Source: Candidatus Eiseniibacteriota bacterium
GTDB lineage: Bacteria; Eisenbacteria; RBG-16-71-46
Direction of reading: 5' to 3'
Length of the DNA: 64,000 bases
NCBI GenBank assembly: GCA_016710095.1
Contig: JADJLL010000004.1
Span: 140,876 to 204,875 of the forward strand
Positions 37,625 through 48,625 of this stretch are shown here, in pieces. The notes under the pieces were generated by a model that was not told the DNA's origin, searched no databases, and saw nothing but the letters and a program-made list of their open reading frames with translations. The position numbers and the translations under genes are program-made. How positions within the stretch are numbered: the first letter of the stretch is position 1; each line of letters opens with the position of its first letter.

Positions 37625-38445
37625 AGCCGTACGCGGGAACGCTTCCCGTCCGTCCGGTCGTGATCAAGCTCGGTGGCCGCGCGCTCGAAGCGCCCGGCGC
37701 CCCGGAGGATTTCGCGCGCGCGCTCTCGCGCCTCGAGCATCCCGCCATCGTCGTGCACGGCGGTGGCGCCGAAGTCACGGCATGGTGCGAAAAGGTGGGC
37801 ATCGAGTCGCGCTTCGAGAACGGCCTGCGGGTGACCGACCCGGCCACGCTCGAAGTGGCGGTCGCCGTGCTCGCCGGGCTCGCGAACAAGCGGCTCGTCG
37901 CAGCGCTCAACAACGCCGACATGCGCGCGGTCGGGCTGTCCGGCGTGGACGACCGGCTGCTCGTCGCACCGCGTCACCCGCAGGCCGACGTGCTCGGCGA
38001 AGTCGGGCACGATCCCCAAGTGAACCGCCGGCTGCTCCACCTGCTGCTGTCCGAAGGCTACACGCCGGTCATCGCGACGATCGCGACGACGTACGCCGGC
38101 CACCTGCTCAACGTGAACGCGGACGACGCGGCCGCGGCGATCGCCCAGGCCGTGCACGCCAGCGACCTCGCGCTGCTCTCCGACACGCCCGGACTCAAGC
38201 TCGACGACCAGGTCGTGAGCGAGATCGTGGCCGACGACTTCGAAGCCACGCTCGCGAACCCGCAGGTCGCGGGCGGCATGCGCCCGAAGATCGCCGCCGC
38301 CGCCGCCGCGGTGCGCGCGGGAGTCTCGCGCGTGCACATCGCCGCATGGCGCGGTCCCGACACGCTCCACACGCTCTTCCACGACCGCACGCACGGCACG
38401 CTGCTGCACGAGGGCGCGGCACGAACGGAGGCGACCCATGGCTGA
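37621..38445 (+). CDS. argB: N-acetylglutamate kinase ArgB
   Basis: A 274-residue amino-acid kinase fold enzyme that phosphorylates N-acetylglutamate. The GTG at 37621 overlaps the argC stop. VIKLGGRAL near residue 15 is the phosphate-binding strand. IVVHGGGAEV is the Gly-rich substrate loop and NVNADDAAAAIAQ the nucleotide/magnesium region. SDTPGLKLD and GGMRPKIAAA complete the ATP site. The usual helix carrying an arginine-feedback signature at the N-terminus is absent, so this may be the arginine-insensitive form; that is inference. Feedback could instead act on the fused acetyltransferase. It overlaps argD by eight bases. Confidence 0.94.
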   Translation: MKPYAGTLPVRPVVIKLGGRALEAPGAPEDFARALSRLEHPAIVVHGGGAEVTAWCEKVGIESRFENGLRVTDPATLEVAVAVLAGLANKRLVAALNNADMRAVGLSGVDDRLLVAPRHPQADVLGEVGHDPQVNRRLLHLLLSEGYTPVIATIATTYAGHLLNVNADDAAAAIAQAVHASDLALLSDTPGLKLDDQVVSEIVADDFEATLANPQVAGGMRPKIAAAAAAVRAGVSRVHIAAWRGPDTLHTLFHDRTHGTLLHEGAARTEATHG

Positions 38446-39714
38446 TGTGATGACGAAGGAAACCTCGGCGCCCCCGGCGCCGGTCACGCCTCCGGCCTTC
38501 GCCGGCGAAGAGCCGCTGCTCTTCGCGCCGCTGTATCCGCTGCCCCGGCTGCAGCTCGTGAGCGGCAAGGGCGCGCGCGTCACCGACGTGAACGGGCGCG
38601 AGTACGTCGACTTCGTGAGCGGCATCGCGGTCAACGCGCACGGTCACGCCCCGGCGGGACTCGCCGAGGCGATCGCCGCGCAGGCCGCGAAGCTCGTGCA
38701 CACGTCGAACCTCTACACGAACGAGAACGGCGTCGAACTGGCGCGCGAACTGACGCGCGCGACGGGCTACGACCGTGTGTTCTTCTGCAACTCGGGCACC
38801 GAAGGCATGGACGCCGCGATCAAGTTCGCGCGCGCCCGCGCCGGCGCGCTCGGCATGAAGGGACGCGACATCGTCGCGTTCACGGGCGGCTTCCACGGAC
38901 GCACCGGCTTCGCGCTGTCGGCGACGCACACGCCGTCGTACCGCGCGCCCTTCGAGCCGCTCATTCCCGGCGTGCGCTTCGCGCCCTACAACGACCTCGC
39001 GGCGCTCACCGACACGATCACGCAGGACGTCTGCGCGATCGTCGTCGAGCCCGTGCAGGGCGAGAGCGGCGCGGTCCCGGCGACGCGCGAGTTCCTCCAG
39101 GCGCTCCGCGCGCGCGCCACGGCGCTCGGCGCGGCGCTCATCTTCGACGAAGTGCAGACCGGCATGGGCCGCACCGGAACGCTGCTGGCGCAGGAACAGT
39201 TCGGCGTGAAGGCCGACCTGACCGTGCTCAGCAAGGCGCTCGGCGCGGGCGTGCCCATCGGCGCCATCCTCATGACGGCCGAGGTCGCGCAGTGCCTCTC
39301 GCCGGGCATGCACGGCTGCACGTTCGGCGGCAATCCGCTCGCGACCGCCGCGGCGCGCTGGTCGCTGGCGCAGGTCACCGCGCCCGGCTTCCTCGCGCGC
39401 GTGAACGAAGCCGCGGCGCTGCTCGCCGCCGGCGCGGACGCGATCGCCGCGAAGCACCCGGCTTCCGTGCGCGAAGCGCGCGGGCTCGGCCTGCTGCGCG
39501 CCATCGACCTTTCACCGGACGCCGGCTTCCAGCCGGCCGAGTTGCTGGTGGCGGCCCGCGAACAGGGGCTGCTGCTCGTGCGCGGCGGCGAACGCGCCGT
39601 GCGGCTGCTTCCGCCGCTCAACGTGACGAACGAAGACATCTCCGAAGCGCTCGCGCGGCTCGACGCGGCGCTCACGGTTCTCGAAACGCGGGCGAACGAA
39701 AAGGGAGAAGCAAA

Positions 39715-39718
<4 letters not shown>
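38438..39718 (+). CDS. argD: Acetylornithine aminotransferase ArgD
   Basis: A 426-residue PLP enzyme of class III that converts N-acetylglutamate semialdehyde to N-acetylornithine. The ATG at 38438 lies inside the end of argB. Motifs in order: VDFVSGIAVNAHGHAP, FFCNSGTEGMDAAIKFAR (phosphate-binding SGTE), GGFHGRTGFALSAT, IFDEVQTGMGRTG (Asp for the pyridine nitrogen) and LSKALGAGVPIGA, whose K266 forms the Schiff base. TFGGNPLATAAA is also typical. The length is about 25 residues above the norm because of a Pro/Ala-rich N-terminal tail. The same enzyme often serves lysine synthesis as DapC. It overlaps argG by four bases. Confidence 0.93.
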
Positions 39719-40957
<1,239 letters not shown>

Positions 40958-40965
<8 letters not shown>

Positions 40966-43039
40966 GAAGGACGCCGTCTGGACGGGCCGCCTCGCGGCCG
41001 GTCTCGACCCGCGCGCGCAGCGGCTCAACGACTCGCTGCCCGTGGACAAGCGGCTGTGGCCCGAGGAGCTCGCGATGTCGCGCGCGTACGCGACGACGCT
41101 GGGCACGTGCGGCGTCATGACCGAACTCGACCTCACCGCGCTGCTCGACGCGTGCGACAAGCTCGAGCGCGGACTCGCCGCGGGCGAGATCACGCTCAAG
41201 GGCGAGGACGTGCACTCGGCGGTCGAAGCCGGCCTCGAGGGCTTCTGCGGCGAGCCCGCGCGCCGGCTGCACACCGGGCGCAGCCGCAACGACCAGGTCG
41301 CGACGCTCTTCCGCATGCGCGTCATGCGCCTGTGCGACGAGGCGATCAGCGACGTCCAGACGCTCGGCCGCGCGATCGTGTCGCAGGCGCGCCGCTCGGA
41401 AGGCATCGCGTGCGCGGCCTACACGCACCTGCAGCCCGCGCAGCCGATCCTGCTCGCGCACTTCTGGCTGGCGCACGCCGCCGCGTTCGAACGCGACGAA
41501 GAGCGCTTCGCCGCGGCGCGCGAAGCCGCCGACCGCATGCCGCTCGGTTCGGGCGCGGTCGCGGGCACGCCGCTCGTGTACGACCGCTTCGACCTCGCGA
41601 CGCGCCTCGGCTTCACGCGCCTCGCCGCGAACTCGCTCGACGCCGTGGGCGACCGCGACTTCGCGCTCGAATACCTGAACGCCGCCGCGCTGCTCGGCCT
41701 GCACCTGTCGCGCCTCGCGGAAGACCTCGTGCTCGCGTGCTCGCCCGGCTTCGGCTGGTTCGCGGCGCCGGACGGCTTCAGCACGGGCAGCTCGCTGCTG
41801 CCGCAGAAGCGCAACCCCGACCTGTTCGAACTCGCACGGGGAAAAAGCGCGCGGCTGCTCGCGAACGCGCAGCAGCTCGCCGTGCTGCTCAAGGGCCTGC
41901 CGATCTCGTACCAGAAGGACCTTCAGGAGGACAAAGTCGCGGTGTTCGACACCGGCGACCAGCTCGAGAGCCTGCTCGAGGCGCTGCCGCCCGCGATCGC
42001 CGCGCTCGTTCCCAATCCCGACAAGCTGAAGGCCGGGCTCACGCCCGACCTGCTCGCGGTCGAACTCGCCGACGCGCTCGTCGCCGAAGGCGTGCCGTTC
42101 CGCGACGCGCACCGCGTGGTGGGCCAGCTGTGGGCCGCCGCCGAGAAGGCCGGCGTGGATCCGATCGCGCTGCCGCTCGAGGCGCGCACGGCCATTCATC
42201 CGCTCTTCACCGACGAGCGCGTCGGCTCGCTCACTTTCGAAGGCGCGCTCGCGCGCCGCTCGCACGCGCCCGGCGCGGGCCCCGGCTCGGTCGCCGAGCA
42301 GCTCGCGTACGCCGAAGCCCGGCTGGGCCTCGGACCCGGCGAAGCGCTGCGCGAACGCCGTGAGAGCGCCGCGACGCTCCCGAGCGCCTCGCGTGCGCGG
42401 GAGGCGCTGCTTCCGGCACCCGATGCGGACGCGAAGCACACGACGCCGGAGGCGTCGGCCCCCGCCATGACGAGAAGCGACGGCATCGTGCTCCGCCGCG
42501 CCCGCGTGTCCGACATTCCCGGCATCGCCGGCGTGATGAGCAAGTACGTCGAGCAGAACATCCTCCTGCCGCGCCCGGTGTCCGAACTGTTCCAGTGCGT
42601 CCGCGAGTTCTGGATCGCCGAGCAGGACGGCGAAGTGATCGCGACCGCCGCGTTGCGCCTGCTGTGGGGCGATCTCGGCGAAGTGCGTTCGCTCGCCGTG
42701 CGGCCCGACGCGCACGGCAAGGGTCTCGGCGCGCAGCTCGTGGCGGCCGTGGTCGCCGACGCGCGCGCGCTCGGACTGCCGCGCCTCATCGCGCTCACGC
42801 GCGAAGTCGAGTTCTTCCAGAGCTGCGGATTCACGGTCGAGCAGCGCGAGCAGCTGCCGCGCAAGGTGTGGACCGACTGCGTGAAGTGCCCCCGGCGTCA
42901 CGCCTGCGACGAAATCGCGGTGGCGCTCGACCTCGTGCCCGGCGCCGGCGAAGAAGCCGCGAAGCAGGCACGCGGCTCGTACACCCTGCCCTTGCCGCAG
43001 GCGGCTTACAGCGAGCCGCCGCTGCCGATCATCTCGTGA
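40958..43039 (+). CDS. argH: Bifunctional argininosuccinate lyase / N-acetylglutamate synthase (ArgH-ArgA fusion)
   Basis: A 693-residue fusion. Residues ~1-460 are argininosuccinate lyase (last step of arginine synthesis): LHTGRSRNDQVATLF, YTHLQPAQPILLAHFW, and the flexible signature loop GSSLLPQKRNPDLFE with its catalytic Ser. A Pro/Ala-rich linker (~465-503) leads to a GNAT acetyltransferase from about residue 504 (Met codon at 42467): VLRRARVSDIPGIAGVM, VRSLAVRPDAHGKGLGAQLV as the acetyl-CoA loop, and FFQSCGFTV. Near 640, DCVKCPRRHACDE carries three cysteines in C-x2-C-x5-C spacing, seen in short-form ArgA. The GNAT part should supply N-acetylglutamate synthase, the first step, so one chain covers both ends of the pathway. 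ArgH-A fusions are known from marine gammaproteobacteria. Confidence 0.92.
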
Positions 43040-43056
43040 CGAAGGAGCATCCGGAC

Positions 43057-44061
43057 ATGAACCCCAATCCCCAGTCGCTCGTCGGACTCCTCGGTCTCGA
43101 AAAGGAGTGGGTGCTCGAACTGTTCGCGCAGGCCGATCGCCTGCGCGCGGTCCGTGGCACGCCCAAGGCGCCGAAGCCGCTCGCCGGCAAGACCGCGGCG
43201 CTCGTGTTCCACAAGCCGTCGCTGCGCACGCGCGTGTCGTTCACGGTCGGCATGCACGAACTCGGCGGCGACGCGGTCGACCTGACCGCCGTCGAGGTGA
43301 GCGAGCACGGCCGCGAGAGCGTGCCCGACGTCGCGCACGTGCTGTCGGGCATGTGCGACCTCATCGTGGCGCGCACGTTCTCGCACTCCCTCGTGCAGGG
43401 CCTCGCGAAGCACTCGAGCGTCCCGGTCATCAACGCGCTCACCGACCACTCGCACCCGTGCCAGATCCTCGCGGACCTCTACACGCTCTGGCGCCAGGGC
43501 CGCGACCTCGACGACATGACGGTCACGTGGGTGGGCGACGGCAACAACGTGCTGCACTCGTGGCTCGAAGCGGCGACGATCTTCGGATTCTCGCTGCGCG
43601 TCGCGGTGCCGGACGGCTTCGAGCCCGACGCCGGGCTGTTCCTCGAGGCCGAGCGCCTGAGCGAAGGCCGCGTGCGCCGCGTGCGCGACCCGCAGGAAGC
43701 GGTGCGCGACACCGACGTCGTGTACACGGACACCTGGACGAGCATGGGCCAGGAAGCCGAAGCGCAGTGGCGCCGCATCGCGTTCGCCGGCTTCACCGTC
43801 GACGAGCGCCTCATGTCGCTCGCAAAGCCCGACGCGTCGTTCATGCACTGCCTGCCCGCGCATCGCGGCGAGGAAGTGACGGACGAGGTGATCGACGGAC
43901 CGCAGAGCGTCGTGCTGGAAGAAGCCGAGAACCGGCTGCACCTGCAGAAGTCGCTCATGGTCACGCTCTCGGCGGCCACGCCGCCGCGCGTGAACGCGCC
44001 GTCGGCCGCGAAGCGCAAGCGCGTGCGGGTCTCGCCGCAGATGGCGGGCGTCACGGCCTGA
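43057..44061 (+). CDS. argF: Ornithine carbamoyltransferase ArgF
   Basis: A 334-residue transferase making citrulline from ornithine and carbamoyl phosphate. The ATG at 43057 has GAAGGAG upstream (43041-43047) and sits 17 bases after argH, the only non-overlapping junction in the operon. FHKPSLRTRVSFTVGMHELGG carries the carbamoyl-phosphate motif (SLRTR in place of STRTR, a common variant). HSHPCQILADLYT and the ornithine/catalytic HCLPAHRGEEV follow. The HCLP and HPCQ motifs favour ornithine over N-acetylornithine as substrate. A basic tail (AAKRKRVRVSPQMAG) of about 25 residues extends the usual C-terminus. Confidence 0.92.
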   Translation: MNPNPQSLVGLLGLEKEWVLELFAQADRLRAVRGTPKAPKPLAGKTAALVFHKPSLRTRVSFTVGMHELGGDAVDLTAVEVSEHGRESVPDVAHVLSGMCDLIVARTFSHSLVQGLAKHSSVPVINALTDHSHPCQILADLYTLWRQGRDLDDMTVTWVGDGNNVLHSWLEAATIFGFSLRVAVPDGFEPDAGLFLEAERLSEGRVRRVRDPQEAVRDTDVVYTDTWTSMGQEAEAQWRRIAFAGFTVDERLMSLAKPDASFMHCLPAHRGEEVTDEVIDGPQSVVLEEAENRLHLQKSLMVTLSAATPPRVNAPSAAKRKRVRVSPQMAGVTA

Positions 44062-44094
44062 CCGCCGGACGGCTCCACGAAGTTGCCGCCACTT

Positions 44095-44128
44095 GAGGGC
44101 GCCTCCGGGAAGATCCGGGGGCGCCCTC
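44095..44128 (+). terminator. Terminator of the arginine operon
   Basis: GAGGGCGCCTCCGG (44095-44108), loop GAAGAT, CCGGGGGCGCCCTC (44115-44128): 14 positions with one mismatch, followed by TCATGTTTGT. It sits 33 bases after the argF stop. Confidence 0.75.
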
Positions 44129-44237
44129 TCATGTTTGTGGCGCGGCGGGCCGAGACTCCGGTCACCAGCAGCACCACGGGCACGTGTGCGACGCGTGCGC
44201 CTGCCCGGATCCCACGCCCCTCTGCCGGGAGACACGC

Positions 44238-45317
44238 ATGTTCAACAACTTCTGGAAGCGCCTCTTCGGTGGCTCCGGAGCTTCGCCCGAAAAGACCGCC
44301 GCGCCCGCAGCCTCGGCCGTGGCGAGTGACCAGTCGCAGGCCGCCGCGCTGGCCGCCGCCGTCGCGAGCAACGAAGCGGCTGCCGCGCCCGCCGCGCACG
44401 CGCACGCGACCGTGCCGGTGCCGAACGATCCGATCACGGTGGAAGCCGCGCTGCGCCGCTCGCTGCACTGGCGCGCGAAGGTGCTCATGGACGGCGCGAC
44501 CCGCGAAGCGCAGCAGTCCGACGCGCCCGCGCTGGTCGAAGAACTGACCAAGGCCGGCGAGCAGATCATCCGCCAGCCTCCCGACGCCGCGATGCGCGCG
44601 CTCAACGTGGCACGCAACCCGAACTCGTCGCTCGCGCAGATCGTGGTGCTCTTCGAGCACGACCCGATGCTCGTGCAGGCGCTGCTGCGCCAGGCGAACT
44701 CGGTCTTCTACAAGCGCGACGGCAACCCCTGCAACTCCGTGCATGCCGCCGTGCAGCGCGTGGGGCTGAAGGGCGTCTCGGGCATCCTCATGGAGAGCAT
44801 GGTGCAGCAGATGCTCTGCCGCCCGGGTGGCAGCTACGACGCCCTCGTGCAGCGCGTCTGGTCGCACATGCAGCGCACGGCGCCGCTGGCGCGCGCGCTC
44901 GCTCCGGCGTTCGGCGTGGACGGCGAGACGGCGTATTCGCTCGCGCTGCTCCACGACGTCGGCAAGCTGCTCACGTTCGACCACATCTCGTCGCTGCGCC
45001 ACAAGCGCCGCCGCGAGGTGAAGATGCCCGACGTGTTCTTCCGCCAGCTCCTCTGGCACCTGCACGAGCCGCTCGGCGGCCTCGCGGTGCTGCGCTGGGG
45101 CATGGGCGTCGAAGCCGCGCGCGCGATCGCCGAGCACCATCGCCGTCCGGCGCCGGAGACCCCCGATCTCATGACCGAGTGCCTCCACGTGTCCGAAGCG
45201 ATCGAACTCGCGCACACGAACTTCACCAAGCTCGACTGGGACGCGATCTGGAAGAACGGCGAGATCACCGCCGACGTCGTGCAGGTGCAGGACCGGCTGA
45301 GGCGCATGGAAGCCTGA
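44238..45317 (+). CDS. HDOD-domain signalling protein
   Basis: A 359-residue protein. The ATG at 44238 follows CGGGAGA. Residues 1-70 are a low-complexity Ala-rich tail after a basic start (MFNNFWKRLFGG). The HDOD domain covers about 105-300: LVEELTKAGEQIIRQPPDAA, LAQIVVLFEHDPMLVQALLR, SVHAAVQRVGLKGVSGILM, and the HD-like ALLHDVGKLLTFDH. The HD pair is retained, although HDOD proteins are usually not catalytic. Such proteins act as regulatory hubs in chemotaxis, motility or c-di-GMP signalling. It stands alone between terminators, so no partner is indicated. Confidence 0.82.
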   Translation: MFNNFWKRLFGGSGASPEKTAAPAASAVASDQSQAAALAAAVASNEAAAAPAAHAHATVPVPNDPITVEAALRRSLHWRAKVLMDGATREAQQSDAPALVEELTKAGEQIIRQPPDAAMRALNVARNPNSSLAQIVVLFEHDPMLVQALLRQANSVFYKRDGNPCNSVHAAVQRVGLKGVSGILMESMVQQMLCRPGGSYDALVQRVWSHMQRTAPLARALAPAFGVDGETAYSLALLHDVGKLLTFDHISSLRHKRRREVKMPDVFFRQLLWHLHEPLGGLAVLRWGMGVEAARAIAEHHRRPAPETPDLMTECLHVSEAIELAHTNFTKLDWDAIWKNGEITADVVQVQDRLRRMEA

Positions 45318-45374
45318 GCACGCGCACAATCTCCGCCTACATCATGGCCGCGCCGGGTGATAACCTGCGCGGCC

Positions 45375-47390
45375 ATGACGACATCACACCGCTCCCGCCG
45401 GGCCGCGACCTTCGCGGCCCTCGCGCTCGCCTGCAGCACCGCGATCGCCTTCGCCCAGACGCCGCTCCCCGGCGGCGCACGCGCCGACTCCACCCGCCGC
45501 TACGAGCCGGGCCGCGCGCTCGCCGACAGCGCCCGCCGCCCCGCCGACATGCCGCCGCGCCCGGCCGCTCGCGCGCGCGACATCGCGCCCGCGGCGGTGC
45601 CCGCGGGACCGGCGATCCCGTCCGACCTGCCCGGCTTCTGGCGCACGCGCGCCGAGCGCACGCTCTGGAAGCAGACGGCCGACTACGACGAGACCATGCG
45701 CTACTGCAAGCAGCTCGAAGCGGGCTCGCGCTGGGTGAAGCTGGTCACGTTCGGCAAGTCCGGCCAGGGCCGCGATCTCGTGATGCTCGTGGTGTCGAAG
45801 GACCGCGCGTTCACGCCGGAGGCCGCGCGCGCGACCGGCAAGCCCGTCGTGCTGATCCAGAACGGCATTCATTCGGGCGAGATCGAAGGCAAGGACGCGT
45901 CGCTCGCGCTCGTGCGCGACATGGCCGTGCTGCGCACGCGCCAGAACCTGATCGACTCGTGCATCGTGCTCGTCGTGCCCATCTTCTCGGTGGACGCGCA
46001 CGAGCGGAAGAGCAAGTTCAACCGGCTGAACCAGAACGGTCCCGAGGAGATGGGCTGGCGCACCAATCCCACCGGGCTGAACATCAACCGCGACTACATG
46101 AAGGTCGAGACGCCCGAGATGCGCGCGCTGCTCGCCAACGTGTACACGAAGTGGTGGCCGGAGCTGCTGATCGACGACCACACGACCGACGGCGCGGACT
46201 ACCAGCACGACGTGACGTACGGCCTGCAGCAGGGCCCGCAGGTGCCCGAGGCGATCTCGCGCTGGTACACCGAGGCGCTCGAGGGCCGCGTGATGCCGGC
46301 GCTCGCCGCGATGGGCCACCTGCCCGCGCCCTACATCAACTTCCGCGGGCCGCGCCCGACGAGCGGCATCGACTTCGGCGCCGCGCCGCCGCGCTTCTCG
46401 ACCGGCTACGCGCCGCTGCACGCGCGCGCGGCGCTGCTCGTCGAGACGCACATGCTCAAGCCCTACGGCGATCGCGTGAAGGCGACCTACGACCTGCTCG
46501 CCGCCGTGCTCGACGAGATCCGCATGCGCCCGCGCGCGCTCACCGGCGCCGTGCGCGACGCCCAGGCGTCCGTCGTGGCGCGCGGCCGCGAAAACGATCC
46601 CGCGCGACGCACCGTGACGCTCGAGAGCAAGACGACCGACAAATCGGTGCCCTTCGCGTACCGCGGCAAGGTCACCACCTGGGAAGCGAGCCCGATCACC
46701 GGCGCGCCCGTCGCGCGCTACACGGACGCACCGTGGGACACGATCATTCCGCTGTACCGCGAAGTCGCGCCGACGCTCACCGTGCAGCAGCCCGCGGGCT
46801 ACCTGATTCCGCAGGAATGGACGCGCGCGATCGACGCGCTCGACATGCACGGCGTGCGTTACCGCCGGCTCGTGCGCGCGTGGCGCGACAGCGTGGAAAT
46901 GCTGCGCATCACCGGCTGGTCCGCCGCGACCGAGCAGTTCGAAGGCCACCGCATGACGCGCGTGAGCGCGATGCGCGCGGAGCGCCAGCTGCGCAACTTC
47001 CGCCCCGGCGACGTGTGGGTGCCGCTCGACCAGCCGTCGGCCGCGATCGCCGTGAACCTGTTCGAGCCGCAGGCGCCGGACGGCCTGATGGCGTGGAACG
47101 CGTTCGACACGATCTTCCAGAAGAAGGAGTACGGCGAGGACTACGTGATGGAGCCGATCGCGAAGCAGATGCTCGCGAAGGATCCGAAGCTCGCGAAGGA
47201 GTTCGCCGACCGCCTCGCCGCCGACTCGACGTTCGCGAAGAGCGCGTGGGCGCGGACCGACTTCTTCTACCGGCGCTCGCCCTGGGCCGATCCCGAGCAG
47301 GACCTGTTCCCGATCGCGCGCGCGCTGCGCGTCGTGCCCGAGGCGATGTTCGCTCCGGCGCCGGCGACGCCGATGCCGGGCTCGCGCTGA
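45375..47390 (+). CDS. Secreted M14-family zinc carboxypeptidase
   Basis: A 671-residue protein from the ATG at 45375 (MTTSHRSRRAATFAALALAC, signal peptide ending near AFA-Q). The catalytic domain starts near residue 100. H166 and E169 in IQNGIHSGEIEGKD are the H-x2-E zinc ligands, NINRDY (~236-241) matches the substrate-binding Asn-Arg pair, and H269 in LLIDDHTTDG is the third ligand. The C-terminal ~250 residues are a beta-rich extension (VPFAYRGKVTTWEASPITGA; LRNFRPGDVWVPLDQP). This layout is found in large M14 peptidases of Bacteroidota and Gemmatimonadota that trim peptides outside the cytoplasm. It lacks the FlgD-type sorting domain seen in its neighbours, so it may stay periplasmic. 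Confidence 0.85.
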   Translation: MTTSHRSRRAATFAALALACSTAIAFAQTPLPGGARADSTRRYEPGRALADSARRPADMPPRPAARARDIAPAAVPAGPAIPSDLPGFWRTRAERTLWKQTADYDETMRYCKQLEAGSRWVKLVTFGKSGQGRDLVMLVVSKDRAFTPEAARATGKPVVLIQNGIHSGEIEGKDASLALVRDMAVLRTRQNLIDSCIVLVVPIFSVDAHERKSKFNRLNQNGPEEMGWRTNPTGLNINRDYMKVETPEMRALLANVYTKWWPELLIDDHTTDGADYQHDVTYGLQQGPQVPEAISRWYTEALEGRVMPALAAMGHLPAPYINFRGPRPTSGIDFGAAPPRFSTGYAPLHARAALLVETHMLKPYGDRVKATYDLLAAVLDEIRMRPRALTGAVRDAQASVVARGRENDPARRTVTLESKTTDKSVPFAYRGKVTTWEASPITGAPVARYTDAPWDTIIPLYREVAPTLTVQQPAGYLIPQEWTRAIDALDMHGVRYRRLVRAWRDSVEMLRITGWSAATEQFEGHRMTRVSAMRAERQLRNFRPGDVWVPLDQPSAAIAVNLFEPQAPDGLMAWNAFDTIFQKKEYGEDYVMEPIAKQMLAKDPKLAKEFADRLAADSTFAKSAWARTDFFYRRSPWADPEQDLFPIARALRVVPEAMFAPAPATPMPGSR

Positions 47391-47397
47391 ACCGAAG

Positions 47398-48489
47398 TTA
47401 CTTCCAGCCCTCGCGCACCGCGCGGGCGTAAGCGGCCCAGTAGGGATCCGGCGCCGGTTCCTCCATCGTGAGGACGGCGCCGTCGCTTTCGGCGATCCAC
47501 AGCTTGCCGTGGCCCTTCATGACCTCGCCGATCTCGGCCGCCGCGATGCCTTCCTCGGCGAGCGCCGCGAGCACCGCGCCCGCGTGTTCCGCGCGCGTGC
47601 AGCAGAGCAGCGCGCCCTCGGCGAGCGACACGTACGGATCCACGCCGAGCACTTCGCACGCGACGCGCACTTCGGCGGGGAGCGGAATGCGCGAACGCTC
47701 GATCCGCACGTCGTGCCCGCACGCCTTCGCGAGTTCGACCAGTCCGCCGAGCACGCCGCCCTCGGTCGCGTCGTGCAGCGCCGTGACGCCGCGTTCGCGC
47801 ACGCCCACGCGCAGCGCCGCGCGGCAGTCCGCGACCACGCTCACCTGCGACTCCATCGCCTGCAGCCGCGCGAGCGCGCCGTCGTCGAGTCCCGCCGCGG
47901 CGAGCGCGGCGCCCACGCGCTGCGGCGCGAGCGCGGCGATCACCGCCGCCGTCTCGACCGCGCAGCCCTTGGTGAGGATCACGCGATCGCCCGGCGACGC
48001 CATGAGCGGCGTGACGTAGCGCCCTTCGTCGCCGACGCCGATGAGCGTCGCGGCGCCGACGATGGACAGGTCGCAACCGTCGTAGCGCCCCGTGTGGCCC
48101 GTGACGACGGCGACGCCGAGCTTCGCCCACTCGTCGCTCATCGCGGTCCAGTACTCCGCGAACAGGTCGTCGCCGAAGTCCGGCGGCAGCGCGAACGAGA
48201 CGCTCGCGTAGGCCGGCGGGATGCCCGTGGTCCAGAGGTCGGACGCGATCAGGTGGCAGGCGAGCCGCGCCGAACGCGCGGGCCCGAGCGCCGGAATGAC
48301 GCTGAGCGGATCCGTCGTCACCGCCATCACGCGCCCCGCGCCGATCTTGACGATCGCCGCGTCGTGTCCCGCGCGCGGCCCGGCGAGCACTTCGGCGCGC
48401 TCGGCGCCCAGGCGGGGCGCGATGACCGAGCCGAACACTTCGGGCGAGATTTTGCCGAGCGGCGACTGCGTGGCGGGAGGCAGCGACAT
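47398..48489 (-). CDS. AIR synthase-related (PurM/HypE-like) protein
   Basis: A 363-residue protein. I take the ATG at 48489 (MSLPPATQSPLGKISPEVFG) because GTGGAG lies about 12 bases upstream; a GTG at 48504 would add five residues. The N-terminal half is a PurM-type ATP-binding domain (AGHDAAIVKIGAGRVMAVTT, HLIASDLWTTGIPPAYASV, VTGHTGRYDGCD). The C-terminal half (VTALHDATEGGVLGGLVELA, the DATEGG motif of HypE/ThiL/PurM) completes the fold. The family includes hydrogenase maturation HypE, but the HypE C-terminal PRIC cysteine tail is missing here (it ends AVREGWK). It is therefore an AIR-synthase-like protein of unknown substrate; no hydrogenase genes are nearby. Confidence 0.75.
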   Translation of the reverse strand: MSLPPATQSPLGKISPEVFGSVIAPRLGAERAEVLAGPRAGHDAAIVKIGAGRVMAVTTDPLSVIPALGPARSARLACHLIASDLWTTGIPPAYASVSFALPPDFGDDLFAEYWTAMSDEWAKLGVAVVTGHTGRYDGCDLSIVGAATLIGVGDEGRYVTPLMASPGDRVILTKGCAVETAAVIAALAPQRVGAALAAAGLDDGALARLQAMESQVSVVADCRAALRVGVRERGVTALHDATEGGVLGGLVELAKACGHDVRIERSRIPLPAEVRVACEVLGVDPYVSLAEGALLCCTRAEHAGAVLAALAEEGIAAAEIGEVMKGHGKLWIAESDGAVLTMEEPAPDPYWAAYARAVREGWK

Positions 48490-48564
48490 GCGGAGCGACT
48501 CCACGAGAGAAGTGTGAGCGAGGGACGGACAGTAAACGCGGCGCCACCTACCGCACGCAAGCGA

Positions 48565-48597
48565 ACGGCGGCCGCCCGGGAGAAGGGCGGCCGCCGT
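48565..48597 (-). terminator. Terminator after the VOC gene
   Basis: ACGGCGGCCGCCC (48565-48577) and GGGCGGCCGCCGT (48585-48597) form a perfect 13-pair stem with a seven-base loop. It lies downstream of the minus-strand gene ending at 48626, and on that strand is followed by TCGCTTGC. Confidence 0.65.
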
Positions 48598-48625
48598 CGG
48601 TGAAGCGATGTGTCCGCGTGACGCC

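Noticed and set aside
43057..44061. N-acetylornithine carbamoyltransferase (ArgF') because of the SLRTR variant.
   Set aside because: HPCQ and HCLP motifs and the surrounding sequence fit ordinary ornithine carbamoyltransferase, where SLRTR or SMRTR is common.
47398..48489. Calling the AIR-synthase-like gene hypE.
   Set aside because: The C-terminal PRIC cysteine motif needed for hydrogenase cyanide-ligand synthesis is missing and there are no hyp or hydrogenase genes nearby.
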